A stretch of 64,000 nt of DNA from Micromonospora coriariae (GTDB taxonomy: Bacteria; Actinomycetota; Actinomycetes; Mycobacteriales; Micromonosporaceae). Made by a program: the position numbers and the translations under genes. Below are positions 17,149-26,633 of this stretch, piece after piece. The stretch is taken from NCBI RefSeq assembly GCF_900091455.1, contig NZ_LT607412.1:2914001-2978000 (forward strand). The letters run 5' to 3'. The stretch's first letter is position 1. Each line of letters opens with the position of its first letter. The notes under the pieces are model-generated. The model did no database searches and had not been told where the DNA came from. It worked only from the letters and a program-made list of their open reading frames with translations.

Positions 17149-17218
17149 GTACCGAGCGGTACTGATTTGACGGTAGCAACCACTGACCTGGTCCGCAAAT
17201 TTCTGTACCGATCGGTTG
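17149..17218. promoter_or_regulatory. Two TetR-type operators in the divergent promoter
   Basis: TTTCTGTACCGAGCGGTAC (palindrome 17149-17162) and TTTCTGTACCGATCGGTTG (17205-17218) are near copies 56 bp apart centre to centre. TACCGNNCGGTA palindromes of this sort are typical TetR/AcrR operators. One lies close to the LLM start and the other close to the TetR start, so the regulator probably represses both directions, including itself. Confidence 0.8.
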
Positions 17219-17255
17219 CACCGCGGGTAGCATGGCCGCGGGAGGAGGTGGAACC

Positions 17256-17888
17256 GTGCCGCAGCGAGGACGACCACGGGGTTTCGACGCCGACGAGGCG
17301 CTGGAGCGCGCAGTCGAGGTGTTCTGGCGCCAGGGGTACGAGGGCGCCTCGGTGAGCGACCTCACCGCCGCCATGGGCATCAACAAACCCAGCCTCTACG
17401 CCGCGTACGGCGGCAAGGAGGAGTTGTTCCGCAAGGTCGTGGCCCGCTACGCCGAACAGGACATGGGGTACGCGCGGAACGCGCTCGCCCAACCCACCGC
17501 GTACCAGGTCGTCGCCACGCTGCTCCGCGACAACGTGCTCGCCGTGACCCGACCCGACCGTCCAGCCGGCTGCCTGTCGATCCAGGGCGGCACCGCCTGC
17601 TCCACCCAGAACGCGCCGGTCGCCGGGTTCCTCGCCGCCAGCCGCCTGGCCGGTGAGCGCGCCCTCGCCGACCGGTTCACCAGCGCCGTCGCCGAAGGCG
17701 ACCTACCCGCCAACGCCGACCCGGCCGCGCTCGCCCGCTTCGTCATGATCGTCACCGAAGGTCAGTCGGTGCACGCCGCCGCCGGGGTCAGCCGGGAGGA
17801 CCTGCACCAGGCGGCCGAGATCGCGCTCGCCGGGTTCGCCGCCGCGTCGGGGGCCCGACTGCCCGAGCCCGCCACCGACACGGCCTGA
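17256..17888 (+). CDS. TetR/AcrR family transcriptional regulator
   Basis: A 210-residue regulator. The N-terminal helix-turn-helix reads ASVSDLTAAMGINKPSLYAA followed by YGGKEELFRKV, the classic TetR signature. The C-terminal ligand domain contains Cys residues (GCLSIQGGTACS) of the TetR_C_16-like subgroup. I use the GTG at 17256 because GGAGGAGGTGGAACC precedes it, eight codons after an in-frame ATG. It is divergent from the LLM/SDR operon and has an operator copy just upstream of its own start, implying autoregulation and an inducer related to the substrate of those enzymes. Confidence 0.92.
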   Translation: MPQRGRPRGFDADEALERAVEVFWRQGYEGASVSDLTAAMGINKPSLYAAYGGKEELFRKVVARYAEQDMGYARNALAQPTAYQVVATLLRDNVLAVTRPDRPAGCLSIQGGTACSTQNAPVAGFLAASRLAGERALADRFTSAVAEGDLPANADPAALARFVMIVTEGQSVHAAAGVSREDLHQAAEIALAGFAAASGARLPEPATDTA

Positions 17889-18029
17889 GCCCCGGCGACG
17901 GGCGCTCACCGTCGCAGCAGCGCCGCCACCCCGTCGAGATGGTCCGGTCCTGGAGCGACTTCGCGCCGATCGGCTGGCGGACTGGTCGCGCAGCCTCACT
18001 CGTACGACTTCTGGCGGTCGACGCCTGGG

Positions 18030-18560
18030 TCAGCAGGGGCCGGCGCCCTCGTCGAAGAGGCGGCGGGCCCAGTCGGCGTACCCGGCGATGGTCTTGCGGA
18101 CCGTGCGCCCGTCGTGCAGGAAGAGGTACGCGCGGTCCCCGCGGCGGGCGAGCAGCCCGTCGAGCCGGTACGTCCCCTGTGGAGCGCGCAGCCGGGTGAC
18201 GGACGGATAGCGGGACCAGACCTGGTCGACGGGTGAGCCCGCGGTGATGCCCTCAGGTGTCCGCATCGGGTCGCCGACCCAGAGCAGCACCAGTCTGTCC
18301 TCGACGAAGACCGGGCTGACCGTGTCGTGGCCGGCGAGCATCGGCCCGCAGGCGTCCAGGTCGGTACGCAGGATGCCCCGGCGGGTCAGCTCGTCCTCGG
18401 TGTCACCGAACTCGATGTTGCGCAGGCCGTTCAGGTCGATGATTTCCACGCTGCCGGCGGGCCGGCCGTCCGGGATCGGCCCCGGTGGCTGCACACCACT
18501 GCCGGCGATCGAGGCAGCCGTCAGCAGCGCGGAAATAAACGCAAATTGTCGCAATTTCAT
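18030..18560 (-). CDS. Secreted protein of unknown function
   Basis: A 176-residue protein with a signal peptide (basic MKLRQF, hydrophobic core through residue 20) and GGGGGA as ribosome site. The mature part contains three Cys residues, including the last residue, and a segment (LNGLRNIEFGDTEDEL, then GSPVDQVWSRYPSV) that resembles small actinobacterial exported proteins of unknown function. It lies 56 bp downstream of another small gene in the same direction. The 141 bp between it and the TetR gene show nothing recognisable. Confidence 0.75.
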   Translation of the reverse strand: MKLRQFAFISALLTAASIAGSGVQPPGPIPDGRPAGSVEIIDLNGLRNIEFGDTEDELTRRGILRTDLDACGPMLAGHDTVSPVFVEDRLVLLWVGDPMRTPEGITAGSPVDQVWSRYPSVTRLRAPQGTYRLDGLLARRGDRAYLFLHDGRTVRKTIAGYADWARRLFDEGAGPC

Positions 18561-18616
18561 GGAATCCCCCAGTCCACAACGGAACCAGGGCGTTCAGGTT
18601 GCTGCCGTTCGCCGGA

Positions 18617-19171
18617 TCACTGGTTCTCCCACTGCTCGACAAGCTCGTCCCAGTAGTCGGCGCTGAGCCGGCGCCGCCCGTGCGCCAGCCAACCGTCGGT
18701 GTTCCGTTCCAGGTGCAACCCCAACTCGGCGAACGGGTCGATCCAGGTGCCCGGCTCGACACCGAGCCGGGTGAGCGCCATGTTGATCGGCCACTTCCCG
18801 CGCGGGGAGTCGAGCACGCCGTCGAACCGTGGCCCCCAGGACAGCGCGCCGCCCAGCCATACCGCCGCCGACTGGTAGCCGGCGCCGCCGCCGAACTCCG
18901 CCTCCAGGTACGCCACCGGCCCGGACCGTGACCACCGGGCCAGCGACTCGACCAGTGGCGGCGACAACACCAGGTCGAACGGTTGCTCGGCGCTCCGGTC
19001 GTCAACGGCGAAATCCGGCAGCGACCCGGTCAGCTCCACCACCAACTGCGGCGTGACCGGCAGTAGTGCGAAGTCCTGGCGCAGCTCGCCGAGGACCGCG
19101 TGATCCAGCTCGGCAGTCTGCTCGCGGAGCAGTTCCGCGTCCGCGACCACCGCGCTGAGCTGGTAACTCAT
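18617..19171 (-). CDS. Conserved hypothetical protein
   Basis: A 184-residue soluble protein with GGAGGG eight bases before the ATG. It has no signal peptide, membrane segment or familiar catalytic motif; it is acidic with several Trp residues (WSRSG, WLGG, WGPRF). I do not recognise the family with certainty. It is transcribed away from the MFS gene, and the 33-bp conserved motif begins 12 bp upstream of its start codon. Confidence 0.7.
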   Translation of the reverse strand: MSYQLSAVVADAELLREQTAELDHAVLGELRQDFALLPVTPQLVVELTGSLPDFAVDDRSAEQPFDLVLSPPLVESLARWSRSGPVAYLEAEFGGGAGYQSAAVWLGGALSWGPRFDGVLDSPRGKWPINMALTRLGVEPGTWIDPFAELGLHLERNTDGWLAHGRRRLSADYWDELVEQWENQ

Positions 19172-19183
19172 CGAACCCTCCGC

Positions 19184-19216
19184 CGTCCACAGCCTGTGGA
19201 TAGAACATGTGTACGA
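19184..19216 (+). repeat. 33-bp conserved motif, copy 1
   Basis: The motif opens CGTCCACAGCCTGTGGAT, containing the 15-bp palindrome TCCACAGCCTGTGGA, and ends ACATGTGTACGA. It is 31 of 33 identical to the reverse complement of 51001-51033. It sits in the divergent region between a hypothetical gene and an MFS gene, ending 98 bp before the MFS start. The palindrome halves resemble two convergent DnaA boxes. Confidence 0.85.
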
Positions 19217-19314
19217 CCGATTCCGAGCCGGCCGCCGTCGATCCCCGGACCGTACCCGCCGGCCCGGGGTGGTTCACCGCTCGGGCAGAATCGTCCGGTG
19301 GCGGGGGAGGTGCG

Positions 19315-20550
19315 ATGAGCTGGGGTACGGCCAGGGTGCTGACCGACCGCGACGCCGGCCGCTATCTCGGTGGGGTACTGGTGTCCGGCTTCGGCACCGC
19401 GGCGATGCTGCTGGTGGCCGGCATCTGGGTGAAGGAGCTGAGCGGGTCGAGCAGCCTCGCCGCCCTGGTGACCCTGGGGGTGTGGGCGCCCACCCTGGTC
19501 GGGCCACTGCTGGGGCTGCTCGCCGACCGGTTCCGCCGGCGGCCGCTGCTGATCGTCCTGCACGCGGTGATGGCGGCGCTCCTGCCGGTCCTGCTGCTGG
19601 TCGACTCGGCCGCCCGGGTGTGGCTGATCTTCGTGGTGATGACCGCGTACGGAATCAGCTTCGTGCTGAGCGACGCGGCCGAGGCCGCGCTGGTGCCGGC
19701 GGTGGTTCCCGGCCCGCTGCTCGGCGACTTCAACGGACTGCGCACCACGATCAACGAGGGGATGAAGCTGCTCGCCCCGCTCGCCGGAGCGGGGTTGTTC
19801 GCCGCGTACGGCGCGCACCCCGTGGTGCTGTTGGACGCGGCCACCTTCGTGCTGGCCGGCGTCGTCTTCTGGTCGCTGCGGGTCCGCGAGCAACCGCCCG
19901 GGCGCCCCGAACGCTGGAGCCGGCAGCTCGCCGACGGGTGGGGACACCTGCGGCGGCATCGGGCGCTGCGGCACGTCGTCGGCTGCGCCGCGCTGACAAT
20001 GGTGCTGATGGGGCTCAACGGCGCCGTCGCGTACGCCGTGGTGGACGCCGGCCTGGGGAGGCCGCCCGAGTTCAACGGCGTGCTGGCCACTGTGCAGGGC
20101 GTCGGGTCCCTTCTCGGCGGCCTGGCGGCCGGATCACTGCTGCGCCGCTTCGGCGACCGGCGGGTGGTGGCCGGGGCGGTCGCGGTCTTCGCCGTCGGGC
20201 TGGCCCTGCGGGCCACCACCTCGGTCGGACTGGTGGTCGCCGGCGGGCTCGCGGTGGGGCTCGGCGTGCCGCTGGTGCTGGTCACCGTCTGGACGGCCGT
20301 CCAGCGGGAGACGCCGGGCGAGTTGGTCGGGCGGGTGGCGTCCACGGTCAACACGCTCACCTTCGGCCCGTCCACCGTGGCCCTGCTGGCCGGCGCGAGC
20401 CTGCTCGAAATCGTCGACCACCGGCTGATCCTGCTGACCGCCGCGGTCGCCGCCGTACCCCTTGCGCTCTGGTCCCTGCGGGCCCCGCCTGCCCCGCAGG
20501 GCGGGCCGGAGGCGTCGGTCCCGGTCAGGGCCGCCGAGCGAGCCGGCTGA
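19315..20550 (+). CDS. MFS transporter
   Basis: A 411-residue major facilitator with twelve hydrophobic segments. GLLADRFRRRPLLI between helices 2 and 3 is the family motif A, and GSLLRRFGDRRVVAG is its repeat in the second half. The layout resembles the MFS_3-type exporters seen in actinomycetes; substrate unknown. The ATG at 19315 follows GGGGGAGG, giving a normal N-terminus. The end is 9 bp from the convergent methyltransferase gene. Confidence 0.88.
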   Translation: MSWGTARVLTDRDAGRYLGGVLVSGFGTAAMLLVAGIWVKELSGSSSLAALVTLGVWAPTLVGPLLGLLADRFRRRPLLIVLHAVMAALLPVLLLVDSAARVWLIFVVMTAYGISFVLSDAAEAALVPAVVPGPLLGDFNGLRTTINEGMKLLAPLAGAGLFAAYGAHPVVLLDAATFVLAGVVFWSLRVREQPPGRPERWSRQLADGWGHLRRHRALRHVVGCAALTMVLMGLNGAVAYAVVDAGLGRPPEFNGVLATVQGVGSLLGGLAAGSLLRRFGDRRVVAGAVAVFAVGLALRATTSVGLVVAGGLAVGLGVPLVLVTVWTAVQRETPGELVGRVASTVNTLTFGPSTVALLAGASLLEIVDHRLILLTAAVAAVPLALWSLRAPPAPQGGPEASVPVRAAERAG

Positions 20551-20558
20551 CGGGGTCG

Positions 20559-21395
20559 TCAGGGGCGCCAGATCGCCACGGCGACGTCGCGTCTGCGCTC
20601 TGCGAACCGGCCCTCGCGTGCCGCTTCGGACAGCAGGCGACGGAGGTCCGCCTCGAAGGCGGGGAGTCGGTCGGCGAACAGGTGTGGTGCCGAGCTGGAC
20701 AGGGAGAACACCGCCGAAACGATCTCGTCGACGCCGCGTTCCGCGACCGCCCCTCCGCTGACCTCGATGCGGGTGGGGCCGGTGAAGCCGACCTGCCGCA
20801 TGATCGCCTCCTCCCCGCCGGGGGTGCCTGCGGGCAACCATCCCCGACCGGCCCGGCGGACCGGCCCCAGGTAGCTGGCGACCAGCTCGTCGATCTGCCG
20901 CCACGGCGGACGCGGATACGGCAGCGTCTCGTCGTCGGCCACGCCCTGATGGGTGTTGGCGCTGACGTGGACCCAGGCCCCTCCCGGCGCGAGCATGTCG
21001 CGGACCCGGCGGGCCACGAGAGACCGATCCATCCAGTGGAACGACTGGGCGAAGGTTGCCACCCGGAACGTGCCCAGGCCGGCCGGCAGGGCCTCGGCGC
21101 GTAGGTGCCGCCACTCGATGGTCGTGGCTCCGACCTCGCCGGCTCTGCGCCGCGCCTCGGTGAGCATGCCCTCGTCGGCGTCGACGCCCACCGCCGCGTC
21201 GAACAGGGGCGCGAGCAGCAGCGTCAGCGATCCGGGCCCGCAGCCCACGTCCAGGAGTCGGCCGGTGCCGTCGAGGCCGAGTTCCTTGCCGAGGGCGTCG
21301 GCGAGACTGGGCGGGTAGGCCATGCGCCCCGAGCTGTAGTGGCTCGCGCTGCCCGCGTACAAGGTCTCGTCCCACTGCCACGCCGTGTCCGCCAC
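20559..21395 (-). CDS. Class I SAM-dependent methyltransferase
   Basis: A 278-residue methyltransferase. LLDVGCGPGSLT at residues about 46-57 is the SAM loop, VGVDADEGM the acidic strand-2 end, and FAQSFHWMDR the post-II motif seen in Methyltransf_11 and Tam-like enzymes. The C-terminal half is a helical cap (DEIVSAVFSLSSSAPHLF) that would hold the substrate. Substrate unknown; a single-gene unit convergent with the MFS transporter. Confidence 0.87.
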   Translation of the reverse strand: MADTAWQWDETLYAGSASHYSSGRMAYPPSLADALGKELGLDGTGRLLDVGCGPGSLTLLLAPLFDAAVGVDADEGMLTEARRRAGEVGATTIEWRHLRAEALPAGLGTFRVATFAQSFHWMDRSLVARRVRDMLAPGGAWVHVSANTHQGVADDETLPYPRPPWRQIDELVASYLGPVRRAGRGWLPAGTPGGEEAIMRQVGFTGPTRIEVSGGAVAERGVDEIVSAVFSLSSSAPHLFADRLPAFEADLRRLLSEAAREGRFAERRRDVAVAIWRP

Positions 21396-21474
21396 GACGT
21401 CGATGAGACCACAAGATCAACGCCCGGCGGACCGATTATGGCCTGCCGGGCGTTGGTGCTGTTCAAGGACGCGT

Positions 21475-22022
21475 TCAGCGCCGCACGTTGTAGACGAGGA
21501 CTTTGGCGTCGGGTGACACCGAGGCGACGACGACGCCGGCTCCGCCGAACGACCACCGCCATGTGCCGGACGTGTCGGCCGTGACCGTCGTCCGCACCGT
21601 GCCGTCCGCGGCGGACGTGACCGTCCTGACCCGCGTGTACGACGTGGTGCCCGCCTTCCTGAACTCAAGGCTGACCGGCTGGCCGGCGTAGGCGACGGAG
21701 ACGAAAGAGTTCCCACCCACGTCCAGGCGATTCCAGTCGGGATAGGTGAGCTTGCCGGTGACGTTGAGGCTGGAGCCCTTGCGGATGGTTCCAGGACCGG
21801 CGTTCGGCGTCACCAACCCGGCCTTCTTCAACAGGGGGACGTTGTCCGCCGGGTCGCTGTAGAGGTCGTACTTCGCACCGTCGTAGGCGTAACCGGCGAT
21901 CCTCAACTGAACCTTGTGCCCAACCGATGAGTCTTGGTGTCGTAGGGCTCGGCGTGAGCCGGAGCTGCCGGCAACAGGCTGCCGACGACTGCTACCGCGA
22001 CGAGCAGGGCGGCATTGCGCAC
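21475..22022 (-). pseudogene. Secreted protein gene broken by a frameshift
   Basis: From GTG at 22022 the minus strand encodes a clear signal peptide, VRNAALLVAVAVVGSL then a cleavage region APAHAEPYDT, but this frame stops at 21903. The mature domain continues in another frame from about 21936: QDSSVGHKVQLRIAGYAYDG through to 21475, a beta-rich domain of about 150 residues. A single missing base (or two extra) near 21936-21945 would join them. A start at TTG 21906 would otherwise give a leaderless 143-residue protein with no signal. Either this is a recent pseudogene or a sequencing error. Domain family not recognised. Confidence 0.65.
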
Positions 22023-22110
22023 CGATACCAAAGGGCCCCCCAACGGAATCAGAAACCGTGCAGTGGGCACGGGTGGTCGCATCCTTCCACAGCGGTGCGG
22101 GAGTCAGGGC

Positions 22111-22704
22111 TCAAGGCGCGGGCATGACGCCGAGGGCGGCCAGCAGCATGGGCACGGCCAGCAGGATCACGCCCAACGCCACGGGTGCGCCGAGCGCGCC
22201 GAGGACGACGACGCCCTTCCGGAGTCTGAAGCGCCGCGAGTATGAGATCGCCAGGACGCCGAAGCCGGCCGCAACCATCAGGAAGAAGAGCACGTAAGCA
22301 ACCCCGGCCAGGTCGATCTGGTCGGCGCTGCCAGCCAGGCCCGAAGCCATGCCGATCGCTTGCACCACGCTGCCCAGGGCGTACACGGCGAGCATCGCAA
22401 ACGCTCCCCACACCAACACGCCCAGAAACACCGGAGGAAGAAATCTCGGGCGGCTGGCGACCGACAACAGTGCCACAGCCGCGCCCACCGCCTTGAGCCC
22501 GACGACGAGCCAGTTCATCACGGCGATCCCGGTGGAATACTCGGCATACGGACCGTCGGCAAAGCGGTCGGTCAGCTCGAAGACGATGTTGACGACCGCG
22601 AACCCGATGCAGCACAGGGCCATCAGACGGCCGGTCACGGTGATACCGATGCCGGGTCGCGCAGGGGCCTCGGGACGATCGGTTGCGAAAGCAGCGGCTG
22701 CCAT
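22111..22704 (-). CDS. Membrane protein of unknown function
   Basis: A 197-residue protein with five hydrophobic segments (the first around GRLMALCCIGFAVVNIVFE, the last two near the C-terminus). No named family is recognised. The ATG at 22704 is chosen; a TTG four codons upstream is also possible and neither has a strong ribosome site. GC content here is lower than in surrounding genes. The 240 bp between its start and tRNA-Ser hold only an imperfect GC-rich hairpin (about 22900-22927) that may terminate the tRNA transcript. Confidence 0.65.
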   Translation of the reverse strand: MAAAAFATDRPEAPARPGIGITVTGRLMALCCIGFAVVNIVFELTDRFADGPYAEYSTGIAVMNWLVVGLKAVGAAVALLSVASRPRFLPPVFLGVLVWGAFAMLAVYALGSVVQAIGMASGLAGSADQIDLAGVAYVLFFLMVAAGFGVLAISYSRRFRLRKGVVVLGALGAPVALGVILLAVPMLLAALGVMPAP

Positions 22705-22947
22705 TCCGGTAGTCAACAGCAGTCCCGCAGCCAGGTCCTCCCTCCCGAAGGGGAGATCGGCAACATGGATTGGCGCTGAACTGTGAGTCGCGGTGGCGAC
22801 TGAACCGAACCTGGGAGCGGTGCCCCACGCTTCGTCCCGACGTACGGATCACTCACGGGTGGCTGCCCGAGCGGCCCGGGAGCGACGTGGAGACGACGAA
22901 GGGCCGGTCCCCGGTGGGGCCGACCCTCGCGTTTGTGATCAAGCGAG

Positions 22948-23032
22948 CGGAGGATACGAGATTCGAACTCGTGAGGGTGTAAACCCAACACGCTTTCCAA
23001 GCGTGCGCCCTAGGCCTCTAGGCGAATCCTCC
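22948..23032 (-). tRNA. tRNA-Ser (anticodon GGA)
   Basis: An 85-base class II cloverleaf on the minus strand: GGAGGAT acceptor pairs with ATCCTCC, GCACGCTTGGAAAGCGTG is the anticodon stem-loop with GGA, GTTGGGTTTACACCCTC is the long variable arm, and AGTTCGAATCT is the T loop. The discriminator is G. CCA is not encoded. Confidence 0.97.
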
Positions 23033-23112
23033 GCGAGCCAGGATACAGGGCCCCGCCGACCCGGCCACCCCACCACCCCCTGAAGATCGACGGGCTGTCG
23101 GGTAGGGTTGGC

Positions 23113-23205
23113 GTCACCTCCCGTGCGGCGGTATCTCGTGAACCTCCCCAGGGCCGGAAGGCAGCAAGGATAAGCGAGCTCTGCCGGGTGCACGGGAGGC
23201 CTTTC
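23113..23205 (+). ncRNA. ffs: Signal recognition particle RNA (4.5S type)
   Basis: The conserved SRP core GAACCTCCCCAGGGCCGG followed by AAGGCAGCAAGGATAAGC forms the asymmetric Ffh-binding loops, and the distal helix CCTCCCGTGC (23117-23126) pairs with GCACGGGAGG (23190-23199). This is the short bacterial form that with Ffh targets membrane proteins. TAGGGT at 23103-23108 may be the -10 element; ends are approximate. Location just upstream of dnaX is the usual bacterial arrangement. Confidence 0.95.
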
Positions 23206-23396
23206 TGTCTCCAGGCCGGTTGATCCACTCGACATCCGTGATGTCGGGGCATCCCGGGCATAGGGACACCGCGACTTCCAGGAAGCCGAGTCGATCAAGC
23301 GGGGCAACCCGTGGCAACCCACGCCGGACCGGGGTGGTGGGTGGTCACCCGCGCCCGACCGGCGCAGAATGGCTCGGTCGAGAGGAGGCGGGACGA

Positions 23397-26129
23397 GTGA
23401 CGCTGGCGCTCTACCGCAAGTACCGGCCGCGTACCTTCGCCGAGGTCATCGGGCAGGAGCACGTCACCGAGCCGCTGTCGCAGGCGCTGCGCAGCGGGCG
23501 GCTCAACCACGCCTACCTCTTCTCCGGCCCGCGCGGCTGCGGCAAGACCACCAGCGCCCGGATCATGGCCCGCTCGCTCAACTGTGAGCAGGGCCCCACC
23601 CCCGAGCCGTGCGGCAAGTGTGACTCCTGCCGCTCGCTGTCGACTGACGGTGCCGGTTCCATCGACGTGATCGAGATCGACGCGGCCAGCCACGGTGGTG
23701 TCGACGACGCGCGCGAGCTGCGCGAGCGGGCCTTCTTCGCGCCGGCCAACAGTCGCTTCAAGATCTACATCATCGACGAGGCGCACATGGTCTCGACCCA
23801 GGGCTTCAACGCCCTGCTCAAGCTGGTCGAGGAGCCTCCGGAGTACGTCAAGTTCATCTTCGCCACCACCGAGCCGGAGAAGGTTCTCGGCACGATCAGG
23901 TCGCGGACCCACCACTACCCGTTCCGGCTGTTTCCGCCGAAGGTGGTCCGCCCCTATCTGGAGCAGCTCTGCGAGGCGGAGGGGGTCACCGTCGAGCCGG
24001 CGGCCTTTCCGCTGGTGGTGCGTGCCGGTGGTGGCAGCATGCGGGACAGTCTCTCCGTGCTCGACCAGCTCATCGCCGGCGCCGGGCCGGAGGGGGTCAG
24101 CTACGCCCGGGCCGCCGCGCTGCTCGGGGTCACCGACTCGGCGCTGATCGACGAGATGTGCGACGCGCTGGCCGCCGGTGACGGCGCCGCCGCGTACGCC
24201 ACAGTCGACCGGGTGGCCGAGGCCGGGCACGACATGCGCCGGTTCGCGTCGGACCTGCTGGAGCGGCTGCGCGACCTGATCGTGATCCAGCAGGTGCCGG
24301 ACGCCGCCGCGAAGGGCCTGATCGACGGTCCTGCCGACCAGATCGAGCGGATGGCCGCCCAGGCCGCGCAGCTCGGTCCGGGCACGCTCTCCCGCTGCGC
24401 CGACATCGTGCACGACGGCCTGGTGGAGATGCGCGGCACCACCGCGCCCCGGCTGCTGCTGGAGCTGATCTGCGCCCGGATGCTGCTGCCCGGCGCGGAC
24501 GACTCCACTGGTGGCCTGCTCCAGCGCCTGGAGCGGATGGAGCGCCGGCTCACCCTGAGCGGTGGCGACGCGCCGTCGGCCGCCGCCGCCTCCGCGCCAG
24601 CCACCCACCCTGGGGTACGCGCACAGCCGGCCTCCCCGTCTCCGGCTCCCGCCGCCCCGGCACCCGCTGCCGCCCCGACCTCCGCGCCGCCGTGGACGGT
24701 CGACCCGGCGGCACCCCCGAGCACTCCGTCCTCGGCCGCTCCGGTCCCGAGCGCTCCCGCCTCGGCCGCTGACACGCCGATTCCGGCGTCCCCCGGTGCG
24801 TCGGCTACCGCGGACCGGGCCGTACCCGTCTCGCCGGCCGGGCCCGGCTCGCCCGGTGGGTCGCCGGCTCCCCGACGCGCGGTGCCGCCGTCGGCGGTGC
24901 TTCCCGACCCGGCGACGCCGGAGCCGCCCCGACCCGGCGCGCCGGCCGCGGCGCTGGACGCGGTCGCGGTCCGCCGGGTCTGGCCCGACGTGGTCGGCAA
25001 GGTCAACCGGACCAACAAGCGGATCGCGGCCCTGATGCGCGACGCGGTGGTACGCGACCTCGACGGCGACACGCTTGTGCTGACGGTCAAGTCCACCGTG
25101 CTGGCCAAGATGATGGCCGACCACGCGGCGGTGCTCACCGACGCGCTCTATGAGGAGCTGGGCGGACGCTGGCAGATCCGTTGCGAGGTGGCCGGCGAGC
25201 GGGGCGGCGTGTCGCTGTCCGGCCCGCCGCGTTCGCAGGCCGCCGCGCCGGCCCGACCGGCCGCATCCCCGGAGGACGCCCGATCCGCCGCGCCGGCGGA
25301 CGCCCGACCCACCCCGACCAACGCGTCACCCACCCCGACGAACGCGACCGCAGCTGCCGGCCCCGCTGGCGGCGGGGGTGTCCGCGACGGCCTGCCCGAC
25401 ACGTCGGGCGCGCGTGGCCGTGCCACCTCAGCGGCGGACGAGTCCGCTGGTCGCGGCGCAGGTCGGCAGGGCGGTGCGTCGCCGGCCGGGTCGCCGGTGA
25501 ACGACGAGGACGACTGGCCGGAGGCGGCCCGCCCCGGTGGCAGCGCCCCCGCCGCCGCACCGGCCGATGACGAGGACTGGCCGGAGGCCGCCCGGCCGGG
25601 CGGCGTCACCGCCGACACCCCGCCGGCCGGCCCCGGCTCGGCGCCCTCCAGCGCGAACGGCGCCGACGCAACGGCCACCGGTGCGGACAGCACTGACCTG
25701 GGCCGCGCGGGTGGAGGCGGCACCGGTGCGGCCGGCGGCGGTAAGCCGAACGCCCGGGCCAACCCGACACCGGCGGCCCGTCAACCGGCCACCGGTGGAG
25801 CACCGGTGAGCAGCGCCATCGCCGCCGCCCGCGCGGCAGCGGCGGGGCGCGGTCCGCGTACCGGAGCGGCGGCCCGCCCCACGGCGGACGCCGAATGGGC
25901 CGGCGAACCGCCCTACGACCCGGACTTCGACGGTCCGCTGCGCGGTGCCAAGCCGGGTGGCGCGGCACCGGCGGCCACGCCGACCTACGAGGGGTTCGAC
26001 CCGGGCGACGAGCCGCTGGACGAGATCATCGACGAGAAGACCGCCCGGGAGTCCAGCGAGGAGCAGGCGGTACGGCTGCTCCGCGAGACCTTCGGCGCCG
26101 AAAAGATCGACGAAGTCGACGCCCGCTGA
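23397..26129 (+). CDS. dnaX: DNA polymerase III subunit gamma/tau
   Basis: A 910-residue clamp-loader ATPase. The AAA+ module shows Walker A GPRGCGKT (44-51), zinc-binding Cys63, Cys72, Cys75 and Cys78, Walker B IIDEAH (to 130) and SRTHHYPF (sensor/arginine-finger region). From about residue 390 comes an Ala/Pro/Ser-rich linker interrupted by a folded tau-like domain ([15 protein letters not shown] through about residue 610) and a second low-complexity stretch. The latter contains two copies of an acidic [10 protein letters not shown] motif. The GTG start follows GAGAGGAGG. No slippery sequence for programmed frameshifting was seen, so tau alone is expected. Followed by ybaB and recR, the standard order. 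Confidence 0.95.
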   Translation: MTLALYRKYRPRTFAEVIGQEHVTEPLSQALRSGRLNHAYLFSGPRGCGKTTSARIMARSLNCEQGPTPEPCGKCDSCRSLSTDGAGSIDVIEIDAASHGGVDDARELRERAFFAPANSRFKIYIIDEAHMVSTQGFNALLKLVEEPPEYVKFIFATTEPEKVLGTIRSRTHHYPFRLFPPKVVRPYLEQLCEAEGVTVEPAAFPLVVRAGGGSMRDSLSVLDQLIAGAGPEGVSYARAAALLGVTDSALIDEMCDALAAGDGAAAYATVDRVAEAGHDMRRFASDLLERLRDLIVIQQVPDAAAKGLIDGPADQIERMAAQAAQLGPGTLSRCADIVHDGLVEMRGTTAPRLLLELICARMLLPGADDSTGGLLQRLERMERRLTLSGGDAPSAAAASAPATHPGVRAQPASPSPAPAAPAPAAAPTSAPPWTVDPAAPPSTPSSAAPVPSAPASAADTPIPASPGASATADRAVPVSPAGPGSPGGSPAPRRAVPPSAVLPDPATPEPPRPGAPAAALDAVAVRRVWPDVVGKVNRTNKRIAALMRDAVVRDLDGDTLVLTVKSTVLAKMMADHAAVLTDALYEELGGRWQIRCEVAGERGGVSLSGPPRSQAAAPARPAASPEDARSAAPADARPTPTNASPTPTNATAAAGPAGGGGVRDGLPDTSGARGRATSAADESAGRGAGRQGGASPAGSPVNDEDDWPEAARPGGSAPAAAPADDEDWPEAARPGGVTADTPPAGPGSAPSSANGADATATGADSTDLGRAGGGGTGAAGGGKPNARANPTPAARQPATGGAPVSSAIAAARAAAAGRGPRTGAAARPTADAEWAGEPPYDPDFDGPLRGAKPGGAAPAATPTYEGFDPGDEPLDEIIDEKTARESSEEQAVRLLRETFGAEKIDEVDAR

Positions 26130-26292
26130 CTCCTCCACCCGAGGCAGCAGGCCCAGAGCGGGATCGGTTCCGGGTGGTGACAGGTGTACTCCTACCGGCT
26201 CCGGCGTGGGCGGACGACCGGGCGGGGCGGAGTCGGTCCCAGCGGATAGGCTGGGCGGCGGCCGAGCAGACGAGTGCGAGAAGGAGCCATCC

Positions 26293-26625
26293 GTGCGCCC
26301 AGGTGGACAGCCGAACATGCAGCAGATGCTGAAGCAGGCGCAGAAGATGCAGCAGCAGATCGCCGCCGCCCAGGCCGAGCTGGCCGAGGCCGAGCTGACC
26401 GGCACCGCCGGCGGTGGGCTGGTCACCGCGACCGTCTCCGGTTCCGGGGAGCTCAAGGCCATCAAGATCGACCCGAAGGCCGTCGACCCGGACGACGTGG
26501 AGACGCTGGAGGACCTGGTCGTCGCGGCCGTGCACAACGCCGCCGAGGCGGCGCGTGAGCTGACCGAGCGCAAGATGGGTCCTGTCACCGGTGGCATGGG
26601 CGGCCTCGGCCTGCCCGGTTTCTGA
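26293..26625 (+). CDS. YbaB/EbfC nucleoid-associated protein
   Basis: A 110-residue DNA-binding protein of the YbaB/EbfC family. The N-terminal helix has the [19 protein letters not shown] pattern and the central strand reads [17 protein letters not shown], followed by the [16 protein letters not shown] helix; the C-terminus is Gly-rich. YbaB dimers bind DNA and affect nucleoid structure or gene expression. The GTG at 26293 follows AAGGAG. It is 8 bp upstream of recR and downstream of dnaX, as in most bacteria, consistent with a DNA-repair/replication operon. Confidence 0.93.
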   Translation: MRPGGQPNMQQMLKQAQKMQQQIAAAQAELAEAELTGTAGGGLVTATVSGSGELKAIKIDPKAVDPDDVETLEDLVVAAVHNAAEAARELTERKMGPVTGGMGGLGLPGF

Positions 26626-26633
26626 GCCGGCAG

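Noticed and set aside
23397..26129. Programmed frameshift producing a gamma subunit in dnaX.
   Set aside because: No A-rich slippery heptamer followed by a stem was found between the AAA+ module and the tau region.
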